Assembly (NCBI GenBank): GCA_964399985.1
Contig: CAYNRY010000002.1
Coordinates: 248,001-312,000 of the forward strand
DNA length: 64,000 nt
From: Micavibrio_B sp964399985
Lineage (GTDB): Bacteria > Pseudomonadota > Alphaproteobacteria > Micavibrionales > Micavibrionaceae
Reading direction: 5' to 3'
This document shows, one piece after another, positions 41,651-50,507 of the stretch. The position numbers were made by a program, and so were the translations under genes. The stretch's first letter is position 1; each line of letters starts with the position of its first letter. Under the pieces are notes generated by a model. It made no database searches and was not told the origin of the DNA. It saw only the letters and a program-made list of their open reading frames with translations.

Positions 41651-42283
41651 TTAACCTTTAATCTCTTGCTCAATGCGCTCTGCGAATTCCTTCATAAAAG
41701 AAACGCGGCTTTGGGCAAGTTCTTTTGCTTTGTCCGTATGCAATGTCTCTGCAATGCGGAAAAGTTTTATAAAGAAATGATCGAGGCCATAGATTTTGTC
41801 ATCGGCTTCGCGGTGTTTGGCCAAAGGATCGTCATTGTTAAACAAGGACCGTTTCAACGTGCCGCTGACGGCAAATGTGCGGGCGATACCAATGGCACCC
41901 AGAGAATCCAATCGGTCAGCGTCCTGCACTATTTTCGCTTCCAATGTTTGGGGCGTTATATTGGCTGAAAAACTATGCGCTTCTATGGCATGGTGAACAG
42001 CCTTCAGCTGATCTTCTTCATAACCATGGGAACGCAAAGCCTTGGCAGCATAATCCGCCGCATAAGAAGAACCTTTGTGGCGATCGGGATGATTCTTGGG
42101 AAGATTTACGCAATCATGCAGCCATACGGCAGGCAATACGATATCCGGATTTCCGTTCTCGGCAGTGCAGATAATTTTTGCCGAATTCAACACCCGCATA
42201 ACATGAGCGATATCATGTGACGGGTCGTCGTTATTCTTCCATGCGTCTTCCAAAATACGACGAAGAAGGGTCTCGTCTGTCAT
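41651..42283 (-). CDS. HD-domain metal-dependent phosphohydrolase
   Basis: A 210-residue protein with the HD signature: His in DPSHDIAHVMRVL, HD in VWLHDCVNL, and Asp in IVQDADRLDSLGAIGIART. This is the YedJ-like or phosphohydrolase type, acting on small phosphorylated or nucleotide substrates. Its ATG overlaps the greB stop (ATGA), so it is translationally coupled to greB. The physiological substrate is not known. A compact small-molecule housekeeping role is likely. Confidence 0.9.
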   Translation of the reverse strand: MTDETLLRRILEDAWKNNDDPSHDIAHVMRVLNSAKIICTAENGNPDIVLPAVWLHDCVNLPKNHPDRHKGSSYAADYAAKALRSHGYEEDQLKAVHHAIEAHSFSANITPQTLEAKIVQDADRLDSLGAIGIARTFAVSGTLKRSLFNNDDPLAKHREADDKIYGLDHFFIKLFRIAETLHTDKAKELAQSRVSFMKEFAERIEQEIKG

Positions 42284-42804
42284 GGCGCGATATACTCAAT
42301 ATGAACGATCTCGATCTCTTCGGCGCCTTTTTCTGTGCGTACGCGCGCTATGTCGCCAACAGATTTTTTTAAAAGTGCCAGCGCCACCGGCGATTGCCAG
42401 TTTATTTTCGACTGCGTCATATCCGCTTCATCGATTCCAACCAGCTTGACGGTCAGCTCGCTATCATCCTCTCTGGCATAGGTCACGGTTGCGCCAAAGA
42501 AGACACGGTCCAAGCCTTGCTGGCGTCTGGGATCGACGATTTCCGCATCGTCGAGGCGCTTGATCAGGTAACGCAGACGGCGGTCGATCTCACGCAGGCG
42601 TTTCTTGTTATAAAGATAATCGCCGTTTTCCGAGCGGTCGCCATTGCCGGCGGCCCAGGAAACTATCTCGACGATGCGCGGGCGCTCGACTCGAGTCAGC
42701 TGTTCCAGCTCAGCGCTCAAGGCGGCATGACCTTCCGGCGTCATCAGGTTTTTCGCCGGCGGCGCGGTTGTTTCAATTTCATCGTCGTCTTCTACTTCAT
42801 TCAT
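42280..42804 (-). CDS. greB: Transcription elongation factor GreB-type
   Basis: The protein rescues backtracked RNA polymerase by stimulating RNA cleavage. It has 174 residues; the N-terminal coiled coil starts after an acidic tail (EVEDDDEIETTAPP) and bears ENGDYLYNKKRLREID at its tip, the catalytic acidic region. The C-terminal FKBP-like domain includes GATVTYAREDD and QSPVALALLKKSVGD. The basic patch fits GreB rather than GreA. It shares an operon with the HD-domain gene and starts 81 bases from the divergent PEP carboxylase homologue. Confidence 0.9.
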   Translation of the reverse strand: MNEVEDDDEIETTAPPAKNLMTPEGHAALSAELEQLTRVERPRIVEIVSWAAGNGDRSENGDYLYNKKRLREIDRRLRYLIKRLDDAEIVDPRRQQGLDRVFFGATVTYAREDDSELTVKLVGIDEADMTQSKINWQSPVALALLKKSVGDIARVRTEKGAEEIEIVHIEYIAP

Positions 42805-42885
42805 GAAAAGAAAGTAGCAGGGGCTACTGGTTTCACAATCAAAATTAAGTCTATATAAAGATTAGCAACCTAAACGGAATAATTT

Positions 42886-45825
42886 ATGAAAAAAAGCGCC
42901 CGTATTTCCGCCAGCGAATCCAACACCTATGTCGGCGATATAGAGAACCGTGTTTTGTCTCGCTATCGGGAAGTGGCGGCTAAACAAGATCCGGATGGTA
43001 TCGCGTTGTTAGAACGCAAGCTTTCTCTTCAGTTGAACGAGATATCCCCAAATGAGGCGCGTAAGGTAAAGAACCACCGGATGAAGGAATATCTGGAATT
43101 ATGGGAGGGGTTGAGTGAAGAAGACCGGCTTAAACTTGCCTCCCATGATGCGAAAATGAATCATATCGCCCGCCTCATGAGGAATATCGGAACGACCGAG
43201 GTGGTACAGGCACATAACAGGATTAAGGCAACGACTGCCGGATCGTTCGACTATGTCCTGCGCCGCTTTCGCGAAGAAGGTGTGACGGCGAGGCAATTGC
43301 AACGTTTCATCGACGAGAATGCGGTGGCATGGTTTAGTCTGACCGGACACCCGACCAACCCAACGACGGTTGAATATACGAAAGCGCAGATTGAACTGGC
43401 CAGAGTAATCGCCAATTCAAAAGCCACGAGCGAAGAGCTGGATCAGGCGCTCGATGTGCTGGTGACAACACCGATTATCGGTGCGCGCAAAACGCCGGTC
43501 GATGAGGCGGAAGAAATTATCGCCACGCTGCATGTAATTTACGATACCGCACTGGCCCATAAAAAGCTTTTTGAAGATTCGCTGTTTACGCATGGCTATA
43601 CGCAAGAAGGTGTAAAGATAAACCGCCCTTTGATCGTACCCTGTGCGTGGACGCTGGGCGATGGAGATGGTAATCCGAGCCTGACGGCAGAGGTTCTGCG
43701 TGACGGTATAGGGTTGCACCGCCAGCATATCGCAAAAAGATATCAGGAAATGTGCGACGATATCGCAAAGCGTCTGCAAGATAAGGATTTAATCGAAGAG
43801 GTTGGAAAATTAAAATCCGATATCAAAAGATTCTCTTTCAAGGAACCGGAAGAATTAATCGCACGGATTGATGCGTTATCGGAGAAAGCGGAAATCGGCG
43901 AAAGTCGTTTGATCTGTGATTTCTCTTATCTGGTTAAATGTTTCGGACTGGGGTTTGCCACGATAGATATCCGGCACAATGCAATCGAAATCATGGAAAC
44001 CGTGCATACGCTCGGTGCGCTTCATGGGGAAGATGTAAAAGATTTCAATCAGGACGAGATGGAGAGTTTGCTGACGAGATGGCTCGACGATAAAAATATT
44101 CTCGAGACATTTTCAAAAGTAAGAGTAGAAGATTTTTTATCCGCAGATGATGAAGCGGGTGCGCGAATTTTCGGACGCCTGCAAGTGGTCGGGCAAAATC
44201 CCGATATGTGCGATAAACTCATTATCGCCGAGACGACGCATCCGGCACATGCGCTGGCGGCTTTGTTACTGCTTAAAATCACCGGAAATAAAGTCGCGCA
44301 AGAGGGAAGCCGGATCGATATCACGATATTGTCCGAATCGGTCAAAGACCTGATGCGTCTGGGGAATACACTGGAAGATTTATTGGAGAATATAAATTTT
44401 CGTCAGCATGTCGTAAGCCGCAAACGCCTTCTGGTTATGATTGCCAAATCCGATACGACTCGTCAGGACGGCCGCGGTGAAGCCGAATATATGCAATATG
44501 AAACGGCGGTCGATATTTACCGCGTGGCCGATAAAATGCGACGCAAATATCCGGAACTTGAAAAGGTTCGAACCTCTGTTAAGAATGGCGGTGGTCATGC
44601 GCTGCAACGGGGCGGCGGGCGTGTCACGGAAATCGCAGCATTGCATGGGCGTGCGGCGGCCGATGCGCGGGTGACGGATTGCGGTCCTTCGACGCTGACT
44701 ATTCAAGGCGAACAGCTGACCATTCTTTTTTGTCCAGGAAAAGTTGCCATCGGCACGCTCGAAGCTTTCGTCTCGCAAAATCTTTACACGAAGGCAGGCG
44801 TGCGCGGTGAAATGCCCGTGCCGCGCTTTGGCAAGAACATCAATAAACAATATGCGCAAGCGGATGCCTGGCTGTATGCGAAAACTGCCGGCGCCGCTTT
44901 TGATCGTTTTACAAAGAAAAGCGATGCGATAGATCATCTTCTCATTCATGCGCCTTGGCTTGCGATGAAGGCTGGCAATGTGTCATCCCGTCCGGCCAAG
45001 CGCGGCGAAAAAGCCGTCGAGCCGGGGATTACCCCATTCGAAGCCAAAGGCGAGGACCCGAAAGCATTACAAGGCCGTGCCATATCCGGCGAGCGACTGA
45101 CAGCGCATGCATGTTTGCCCATCTTCTCTGTGCTGGGACTTTTGGAAGCGATGGAAGTGGTGAGAAGCCGCAGTCGCGTACGCGAGAACCCGCATAAATA
45201 TGGTGAGGCGCTCCATCATCTTTATCGTGCGCATAAAATTCACCGCGACGGCGCACGGGTGACAATCAACGCGGTGGTTATGGCGGATTTCGATATTGCC
45301 TGGCCTCTTTTAACCGGAAAAATTCGTCCCGCTCCAAAACAAGTTGCCGAGCTTGCGGCAAGTTTCAATCCTGAGCAGGAAGCCAATGCTGAAACAACAC
45401 TGGCTTTCCTCGAAGAATATTTTCTCGACGTTGAAAAGCTTTCCTTTGAAATGGTATCGGGACAAAAAGCGCCAAAGACGTTCAAAATGGGCGATGCCTT
45501 ACGCATTTTATGGCCGGAACTGGCCGAACAGGTTGCGCTGCGCGATCAAGGCGCAGAATTTGCCCGTGTCATCGAATGTTATCGCACGCGCCAATTCGAC
45601 AAGCGCGGCGACGAGCCTTTGAGCGAAATAGAATTCAGGATTACGCAGGCGCTTTATGCCTCGGCCAACGTGGTCAACGCACCGGTTGGTATTCTGGCGA
45701 CGCGCACGAGGCTGGAGCCAGTTAATGAATTCAAATCTGGCCGCAAAACCAAATTAATGCGGCCCAAGAGCTTCAGCGAGGCCGAAGTCATGGAATTTTT
45801 AAAAATTCCTGCCGCTTTGCAGTAG
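42886..45825 (+). CDS. Phosphoenolpyruvate carboxylase homologue with altered active site
   Basis: A 979-residue protein aligned with bacterial PEPC throughout, including TGHPTNPTTVEY near 153-164 (catalytic-type His155), GDGDGNPSLT near 263, IDIRHNAIEI near 360 and SRPAKRGEK near 705. In ordinary PEPC the mobile glycine loop reads FHGRGGxxGRGGxP and is essential; here the region at about 565-580 reads VKNGGGHALQRGGGRV, without the HGR. The usual SDSxKDxG is SDTTRQDGRG, and the C-terminal NTG is missing (ends IPAALQ). The protein may be inactive, altered in reaction, or a divergent subfamily. It is a large, intact frame, well expressed by codon use. Confidence 0.85.
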   Translation: MKKSARISASESNTYVGDIENRVLSRYREVAAKQDPDGIALLERKLSLQLNEISPNEARKVKNHRMKEYLELWEGLSEEDRLKLASHDAKMNHIARLMRNIGTTEVVQAHNRIKATTAGSFDYVLRRFREEGVTARQLQRFIDENAVAWFSLTGHPTNPTTVEYTKAQIELARVIANSKATSEELDQALDVLVTTPIIGARKTPVDEAEEIIATLHVIYDTALAHKKLFEDSLFTHGYTQEGVKINRPLIVPCAWTLGDGDGNPSLTAEVLRDGIGLHRQHIAKRYQEMCDDIAKRLQDKDLIEEVGKLKSDIKRFSFKEPEELIARIDALSEKAEIGESRLICDFSYLVKCFGLGFATIDIRHNAIEIMETVHTLGALHGEDVKDFNQDEMESLLTRWLDDKNILETFSKVRVEDFLSADDEAGARIFGRLQVVGQNPDMCDKLIIAETTHPAHALAALLLLKITGNKVAQEGSRIDITILSESVKDLMRLGNTLEDLLENINFRQHVVSRKRLLVMIAKSDTTRQDGRGEAEYMQYETAVDIYRVADKMRRKYPELEKVRTSVKNGGGHALQRGGGRVTEIAALHGRAAADARVTDCGPSTLTIQGEQLTILFCPGKVAIGTLEAFVSQNLYTKAGVRGEMPVPRFGKNINKQYAQADAWLYAKTAGAAFDRFTKKSDAIDHLLIHAPWLAMKAGNVSSRPAKRGEKAVEPGITPFEAKGEDPKALQGRAISGERLTAHACLPIFSVLGLLEAMEVVRSRSRVRENPHKYGEALHHLYRAHKIHRDGARVTINAVVMADFDIAWPLLTGKIRPAPKQVAELAASFNPEQEANAETTLAFLEEYFLDVEKLSFEMVSGQKAPKTFKMGDALRILWPELAEQVALRDQGAEFARVIECYRTRQFDKRGDEPLSEIEFRITQALYASANVVNAPVGILATRTRLEPVNEFKSGRKTKLMRPKSFSEAEVMEFLKIPAALQ

Positions 45826-45890
45826 ATATTTCGTGATATATTGGCGTTGGCCGTATACTACAAATGTTTCAACAATAAGGATGTAAAGCG

Positions 45891-46094
45891 ATGGCGACCG
45901 GACAGGCAATCATGTTCAAAACTGACAAGGGTTACGGGTTTATCAAACCTGATGACGACAGCAAGAATGTCTATGTGCATATTTCAGCATTAGAAGCGTC
46001 TGGTCTCGATGCTCTGGAAGAAGGGCAGAAAGTCAGTTACGATCTGCATACTGAAGAGGACAAAATTTCCGCGGTCAATATCAAGCTGATTTAA
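45891..46094 (+). CDS. Cold-shock-domain protein
   Basis: A 67-residue single-stranded nucleic-acid binding protein of the CspA family. RNP1 appears as KGYGFIKPD near 15-23 and RNP2 as VYVHISAL near 37-44. It lacks the usual Trp/Phe start (MATGQAIMFKTDKGYGF), with Phe9 in place of Trp. It probably works as an RNA chaperone. TAAGGATG lies ahead of the ATG. It stands one base from dusB and may be co-transcribed. Confidence 0.92.
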   Translation: MATGQAIMFKTDKGYGFIKPDDDSKNVYVHISALEASGLDALEEGQKVSYDLHTEEDKISAVNIKLI

Positions 46095-46095
46095 G

Positions 46096-47076
46096 ATGAG
46101 CTTTGCCATTGGATCCGTTCAGATAGAAGAGCCAGTTTTTCTGGCCCCGATGGCGGGGGTAACGGATTTGCCGTTCCGCCGCCTTGTAAAAAGTTTCGGC
46201 GCGGGCCTCGTATGTTCGGAAATGATCGCCAGCCGCCCAATGGTCGAACAAGCGCGGCGCAATAAATTTATTTCAGCCGATTACAATCAGGAATTTCCCC
46301 TTGTCGTACAAATCGCCGGATGTGAAGCCGATGTCATGGCAGAAGCGGCAAAGATCAATGCCGATCGCGGCGCGGCGATCATCGATATCAATTTCGGCTG
46401 TCCGGTGAAGAAAATCGTTAATGGCTCCGGCGGATCGGCGTTGATGCGCGACGAGAAACTGGCGACGGAGATTATCGAAGCGGTCGTCAAGGCGGTCGAT
46501 ATTCCGGTCACGGTCAAAATGCGATTAGGCTGGGATGACCAGACAATCAATGCCTCGTCGCTTGCCGGTAAGGCCGAAGATATAGGCGTAAAGATGATTA
46601 CCGTTCATGGACGTACACGATGTCAGTTATATAACGGTAATGCCGATTGGGTAAAAGTGGGCGCGGTAAAAGACGCCGTTAACATTCCGGTTATCGTCAA
46701 CGGTGATATTATTTCGGTGAAGGATGCGAAGGATGCGCTTTTTCAATCCGGCGCCGATGGCGTGATGATCGGGCGCGGCGCGTTCGGCAGGCCGTGGCTG
46801 GTAAGTCAGATTATTGAAGGGCTTAAAGGGAGAAGTATCGCTGAACCAACACTATTGGAACTGCGGGATATCATAATTTCTCATTATATGGCCATCATCG
46901 ACTATCATGGAAATTCAGGCGTCGGTATCGCGCGCAAACATATCGGCTGGTATTTGAAAGATTTACCAAACGCGGATGAGCTGCGTGGCACTGTAAATCG
47001 CCTCGAAAAACCGGAAGATGTAAAACATAAACTCGAAGATTATTTTGATCGAATGACAGAGAAGGAATATGCATGA
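46096..47076 (+). CDS. dusB: tRNA-dihydrouridine synthase DusB
   Basis: The flavoenzyme reduces uridine to dihydrouridine in tRNA D-loops. It has 326 residues. The FMN-binding barrel starts APMAGVTDLPFRRLV near 17-31; the catalytic motif is NFGCPVKKIVNGSGG with the active Cys near 107, and MITVHGRTR and GVMIGRGAFGRPWL close the barrel. In many genomes dusB precedes fis or nif genes; here it is between a cold-shock gene and a thioesterase. It overlaps the thioesterase start (ATGA). Confidence 0.95.
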   Translation: MSFAIGSVQIEEPVFLAPMAGVTDLPFRRLVKSFGAGLVCSEMIASRPMVEQARRNKFISADYNQEFPLVVQIAGCEADVMAEAAKINADRGAAIIDINFGCPVKKIVNGSGGSALMRDEKLATEIIEAVVKAVDIPVTVKMRLGWDDQTINASSLAGKAEDIGVKMITVHGRTRCQLYNGNADWVKVGAVKDAVNIPVIVNGDIISVKDAKDALFQSGADGVMIGRGAFGRPWLVSQIIEGLKGRSIAEPTLLELRDIIISHYMAIIDYHGNSGVGIARKHIGWYLKDLPNADELRGTVNRLEKPEDVKHKLEDYFDRMTEKEYA

Positions 47077-47489
47077 GCGGCAATTTCGAAAAATCTACCT
47101 ATCCACTTCTGATTATTGAGCGCCATCTGGATACGTTTGGTCATGTCAATAACGCGACATATCTGGAGATATTGGAAGAAGCGCGCTGGGCTTATATTCA
47201 TGCGAAAGGTTACGGCATCGATAAAATCCGCGAGAGCTGCCAAGGGCCGACTATTTTGGAATGGAATATAAAATTCCTGAAAGAAATTTGCCTGCGTGAA
47301 AATATTACCATTGAAACGCAGACTTTATCATACGATAGGAAGATTGGTCGAATGCAGCAAACGATCCTGAATCAAAAAGGTGAAGTCTGTTGTGAAGCCG
47401 TTATGGTCTTTGGCTTATTCGATACGACGGAACGCAAGCTGATATTGCCGACGCCTGAATGGCTGCATGCTATCGGGCAGCAAGGCTGA
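47073..47489 (+). CDS. Acyl-CoA thioesterase (4HBT hotdog fold)
   Basis: A 138-residue single-hotdog-fold thioesterase. The family signature DTFGHVNNATYLEILEEARW near 20-39 carries the catalytic Asp equivalent and the Tyr/Glu positions. It belongs to the 4-hydroxybenzoyl-CoA thioesterase-like group, with broad acyl-CoA substrates. Its ATG overlaps the dusB stop by four bases, and its stop abuts the convergent small gene. No phenylacetate or benzoate genes are near. Confidence 0.9.
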   Translation: MSGNFEKSTYPLLIIERHLDTFGHVNNATYLEILEEARWAYIHAKGYGIDKIRESCQGPTILEWNIKFLKEICLRENITIETQTLSYDRKIGRMQQTILNQKGEVCCEAVMVFGLFDTTERKLILPTPEWLHAIGQQG

Positions 47490-47765
47490 TTATTTTTTCT
47501 TCCAGACCCTGAAATCGCTCATCTGTCCGGTCAGTTCACGCAGAAGGTCCATTGAGGTTTTGCAGTCGGGGAAGTCGACGCCATCGAAGACAGGTTTAAC
47601 CTTAATGCCGATTTTCTCATAGAAGGCATAAACCGGAACGCTGAAATCGGTTTTCTTCGGCGTTTCATATTTGGCAAATTCTTCGCCATCGACGTAGATA
47701 GTCAACACATGTTTGACGTATTTGTTCTCGCCCGTTTTCGCGTAATCAAAATGAATATCCGGCAT
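47490..47765 (-). CDS. Small hypothetical protein after the cardiolipin synthase gene
   Basis: A 91-residue protein with alternating beta-strand pattern (YVKHVLTIYVDGEEFAKYE) and a helical C terminus (MDLLRELTGQMSDF). No domain is recognised and no signal peptide is present. Its ATG overlaps the stop of the PLD-type gene by one base (TAATG), so it is translationally coupled to it. The stop abuts that of the thioesterase on the other strand. Function unknown. Confidence 0.65.
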   Translation of the reverse strand: MPDIHFDYAKTGENKYVKHVLTIYVDGEEFAKYETPKKTDFSVPVYAFYEKIGIKVKPVFDGVDFPDCKTSMDLLRELTGQMSDFRVWKKK

Positions 47766-49351
47766 TATAATTGATCTTCAACCGGTAAGAGCGTGACAAG
47801 GAAATTTTGAACGTTGCGCCAGACACCTGCATGGGGTTCGCGGCTGTAACGGATTTTTTTACCCTTTTCAATGCCCTGCCATCTCAAGTTCTGGCCGGAT
47901 TTATCGAACATTAATTGATAGCTAACATCCGGCTGAATCGATCGCTCAAACATTTTATGAAGCTGACTCGACAATTCTTTGCTGTGAATGACGATCGCCA
48001 TTTCGGTATTAAGTTGAACCGAGCGAGGGTCAAGATTGAAGGAGCCTATAATCGCATGCTCGTTGTCAATAATATAGGCCTTAGAATGCAAACCGGCGCG
48101 TGGCGGCTGCGAGCGGCCTAAGAGACGTTGGCGGGATTTTTTTTGTCCTACTGGCATAAATTCATATAGATCAACACCTTCTTTTAAAAGCGTTGCACGG
48201 TACGGCGCGTAGCCGGAATGGACGGCGACGACATCGGTCGAGGCGAGAGAATTTGTCAGGACGCGAACATCAATGCCGCGGTCTTCAAGCCCGCCGAGCC
48301 ATTGAACCCCTTCATCGGTCGGGACGAAATAGGCAGAGATTATAATAAACTCTTTTTTCGCATTATTGAGAAGGGAAAGAATTTCTTTGAGCGGTTCGCT
48401 TTCATTAATGCTTGTCGGGCGTACGACTTTTAATGGATCGTCGGCGGCCAGTTCAGCTTTCGCCCAGACCAGGGAAAGATCGGCATCGTTTAGAATTTCC
48501 GGCAGACTGGCGGCTAATTGGCGGCGCTGTTTCGGATCTTGGGCTTGCTTATCCCAGTTCTGTTTTAATTTTGTGCGCAGTTCATGCGTTTTTATTTGAT
48601 CGTGCTTGACCTCATATACAGCATGAACTGGAAAAGAATTACGGTCATTCCAGTATTCATCGAAGCTTTTGGACAGATCGTTTGTGATCGGTCCTGCGGT
48701 CAGGACGTCGATGTCTTTGAATTCAAAATCCTGATCGGCATCGAAATATTCATCGCTTAAGTTTCGTCCACCCATAATCGCCATCTGGTTATCGGCAATC
48801 AATACTTTATTATGCATCCTCTTATTTGCATGACCCAGATCGGTGAAAATCGTTTGGACTTTTTCCCATGGCGGCTGATCGACAGTCATCAAAGGATTGA
48901 ACACGCGTATCTCGATATTGGATATGCCGTCGAAAGCCAGCAAGGCTTCTTTCATGCTACCGACGGTAAAGCTATCTACCAAAAGACGCACGCGCACGCC
49001 GCGTTGCGCGGCACGGATCAGGGCTTCCATCATTAAATTCGAAGTCGCATCCCCGGCAATCGCGTAATATTGCAGATCGATGGTTTTTTCTGCCAGACGT
49101 GCCAATGCCAGGCGCGCGATCAAGGACTGGCTACCACGGTCATAAATATGAAAGCCGGATTGGCCGGTATTTTTAGCAGTAGCTTCCTTTAAATGATCCT
49201 TAAGCGCAGTCGACTCAGCCTGAGAAATGGCAAAAGAGGAGGGGCGGTTATATTCAGTGGCATCCGGTCTTGCGCGGCTCGTGCCCGTGGCGCAGCCGAC
49301 AATCAGCATAACCAGTAAAAGGCTGGTAAAAGTTTTTGATCTAAATTTCAT
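47765..49351 (-). CDS. Phospholipase D-family lipoprotein, cardiolipin synthase C type
   Basis: A 528-residue protein with a lipoprotein signal (MKFRSKTFTSLLLVMLIVGC; lipobox LIVGC, lipid Cys at about 20). Two PLD catalytic motifs are complete: MHNKVLIADNQMAIMGGRN near 182-200 and LHSKAYIIDNEHAIIGSFNLD near 427-447. This is the ClsC/YmdC arrangement, which in enteric bacteria makes cardiolipin from phosphatidylglycerol plus phosphatidylethanolamine. Here it is a separate lipoprotein-type version. The small gene downstream is coupled to it. Whether the product is cardiolipin needs testing. Confidence 0.88.
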   Translation of the reverse strand: MKFRSKTFTSLLLVMLIVGCATGTSRARPDATEYNRPSSFAISQAESTALKDHLKEATAKNTGQSGFHIYDRGSQSLIARLALARLAEKTIDLQYYAIAGDATSNLMMEALIRAAQRGVRVRLLVDSFTVGSMKEALLAFDGISNIEIRVFNPLMTVDQPPWEKVQTIFTDLGHANKRMHNKVLIADNQMAIMGGRNLSDEYFDADQDFEFKDIDVLTAGPITNDLSKSFDEYWNDRNSFPVHAVYEVKHDQIKTHELRTKLKQNWDKQAQDPKQRRQLAASLPEILNDADLSLVWAKAELAADDPLKVVRPTSINESEPLKEILSLLNNAKKEFIIISAYFVPTDEGVQWLGGLEDRGIDVRVLTNSLASTDVVAVHSGYAPYRATLLKEGVDLYEFMPVGQKKSRQRLLGRSQPPRAGLHSKAYIIDNEHAIIGSFNLDPRSVQLNTEMAIVIHSKELSSQLHKMFERSIQPDVSYQLMFDKSGQNLRWQGIEKGKKIRYSREPHAGVWRNVQNFLVTLLPVEDQL

Positions 49352-49362
49352 TTTTCAAATAA

Positions 49363-50124
49363 TCAGCTTAAATTTTTTGCGCCTCGCGCCTCTAAATCCT
49401 TGATCAGGTTCCGAACTTCATGCGGGGCAATTTCTCGCAAGCGTCCGGTCTCCAGATCACCCAAGTGAAATGGACCGTAATCCGTCCTAATCAAGCGGTT
49501 CACAACACAACCGAAATGTTCCATCAATTTACGAATTTCACGGTTTTTACCCTCAGTCAGGATGACCTGATACCAGGTATTTTTACCGGTCGGAGCTTTT
49601 TCCTCGGTCACTGTTGCACCGCGATAGGTTATGCCTCCTGCCGTTACCCCTCGTGATAGGCGTTCAAGCTGCCCAAGTGTCAGGCGGCCATGGACACGCA
49701 CGCGGTAAATTCTCTCAAGTGCTGTTTGCGGCGACATCATTGCCTGCGCCAGCGGACCATCGGAAGAGAAAAGTAACAGGCCTTCACTGTTCACATCAAG
49801 CCGTCCGACATTCATGAGGCGTGGCAAAGGCTTTCTATGATTTTTGGGATCGAAGCAAGGCAGGTCGTACACGATATCGCGGCCTTGGCTATCATAGGTC
49901 GTGACGAGAACATCGAGTGGTTTGTTCAACATGAAAAGACGCGGCAATGGCCGTGTTTCCAGCGTGACTTTTTGACCGTCGACTTCGACGTCATCTGTTT
50001 CTTCGACAGGGGTCGTCGCTTCGGCCTTAACACCATTCACCGATACACGGCCATCGGCGACAAGCCGCTCGGCTTCGCGGCGGCTGCCAATTCCGGCTCT
50101 TTGTAAGAAGACGTTCAATCGCAT
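49363..50124 (-). CDS. 23S rRNA pseudouridine synthase, RsuA/RluB family
   Basis: A 253-residue pseudouridine synthase. The N-terminal S4 RNA-binding domain (RLNVFLQRAGIGSRREAERL) is followed by the catalytic domain with GRLDVNSEGLLLFSSDG, whose Asp near 109 is the catalytic nucleophile. The C-terminal GKNREIRKLMEHFG matches the RluB/RsuA type that modifies 23S or 16S rRNA. Which uridine is modified is not shown by the sequence; RluB is the best match. It is followed by the PLD gene and lies after a small lipoprotein gene. Confidence 0.92.
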   Translation of the reverse strand: MRLNVFLQRAGIGSRREAERLVADGRVSVNGVKAEATTPVEETDDVEVDGQKVTLETRPLPRLFMLNKPLDVLVTTYDSQGRDIVYDLPCFDPKNHRKPLPRLMNVGRLDVNSEGLLLFSSDGPLAQAMMSPQTALERIYRVRVHGRLTLGQLERLSRGVTAGGITYRGATVTEEKAPTGKNTWYQVILTEGKNREIRKLMEHFGCVVNRLIRTDYGPFHLGDLETGRLREIAPHEVRNLIKDLEARGAKNLS

Positions 50125-50168
50125 GACCGGACCTTGCCAAAAATCACGGCAAAAGTCATGTCAATTAT

Positions 50169-50507
50169 CTAATTACGGCAGAAGCCTTCGCCAACCTGAA
50201 CCAACAAGCAGTTTTTCTTATCGAGAAGCCATTTCATGCCGGTATCGGTACCAGAGCCATGGCGAATGAGTTCCTTTTTGCCATTGCGCGTAAAAGCGAT
50301 ACCCTTATCGGTCGCATGACCCTTAAAATACTTGGATCCATCGAGATCTTTGATGACGATCTGATATTCTTCCTGGCCCATATCGGTAATGATAAGAGAC
50401 GTGCCTTCAGGGCCGGCCCAGTTTCCCATCCAGTTTTCGTAGGAAGGGATGACCGTACTGCAGGAAGCAAGTATTAAGATAGCCAAAGATATAATTTTAA
50501 AATTCAT
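50169..50507 (-). CDS. Small lipoprotein of unknown function
   Basis: A 112-residue lipoprotein. The signal MNFKIISLAILILASC ends in a lipobox (LASC), making Cys16 the lipid-carrying residue. The mature part is beta-rich (SYENWMGNWAGPEGTSL), and two more cysteines near the C terminus (KNCLL, GFC) may form a disulfide. AGGAG is present ahead of the ATG although the start lies inside the last codons of the TonB receptor gene, overlapping it by 11 bases. Probably part of that operon. Confidence 0.8.
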   Translation of the reverse strand: MNFKIISLAILILASCSTVIPSYENWMGNWAGPEGTSLIITDMGQEEYQIVIKDLDGSKYFKGHATDKGIAFTRNGKKELIRHGSGTDTGMKWLLDKKNCLLVQVGEGFCRN

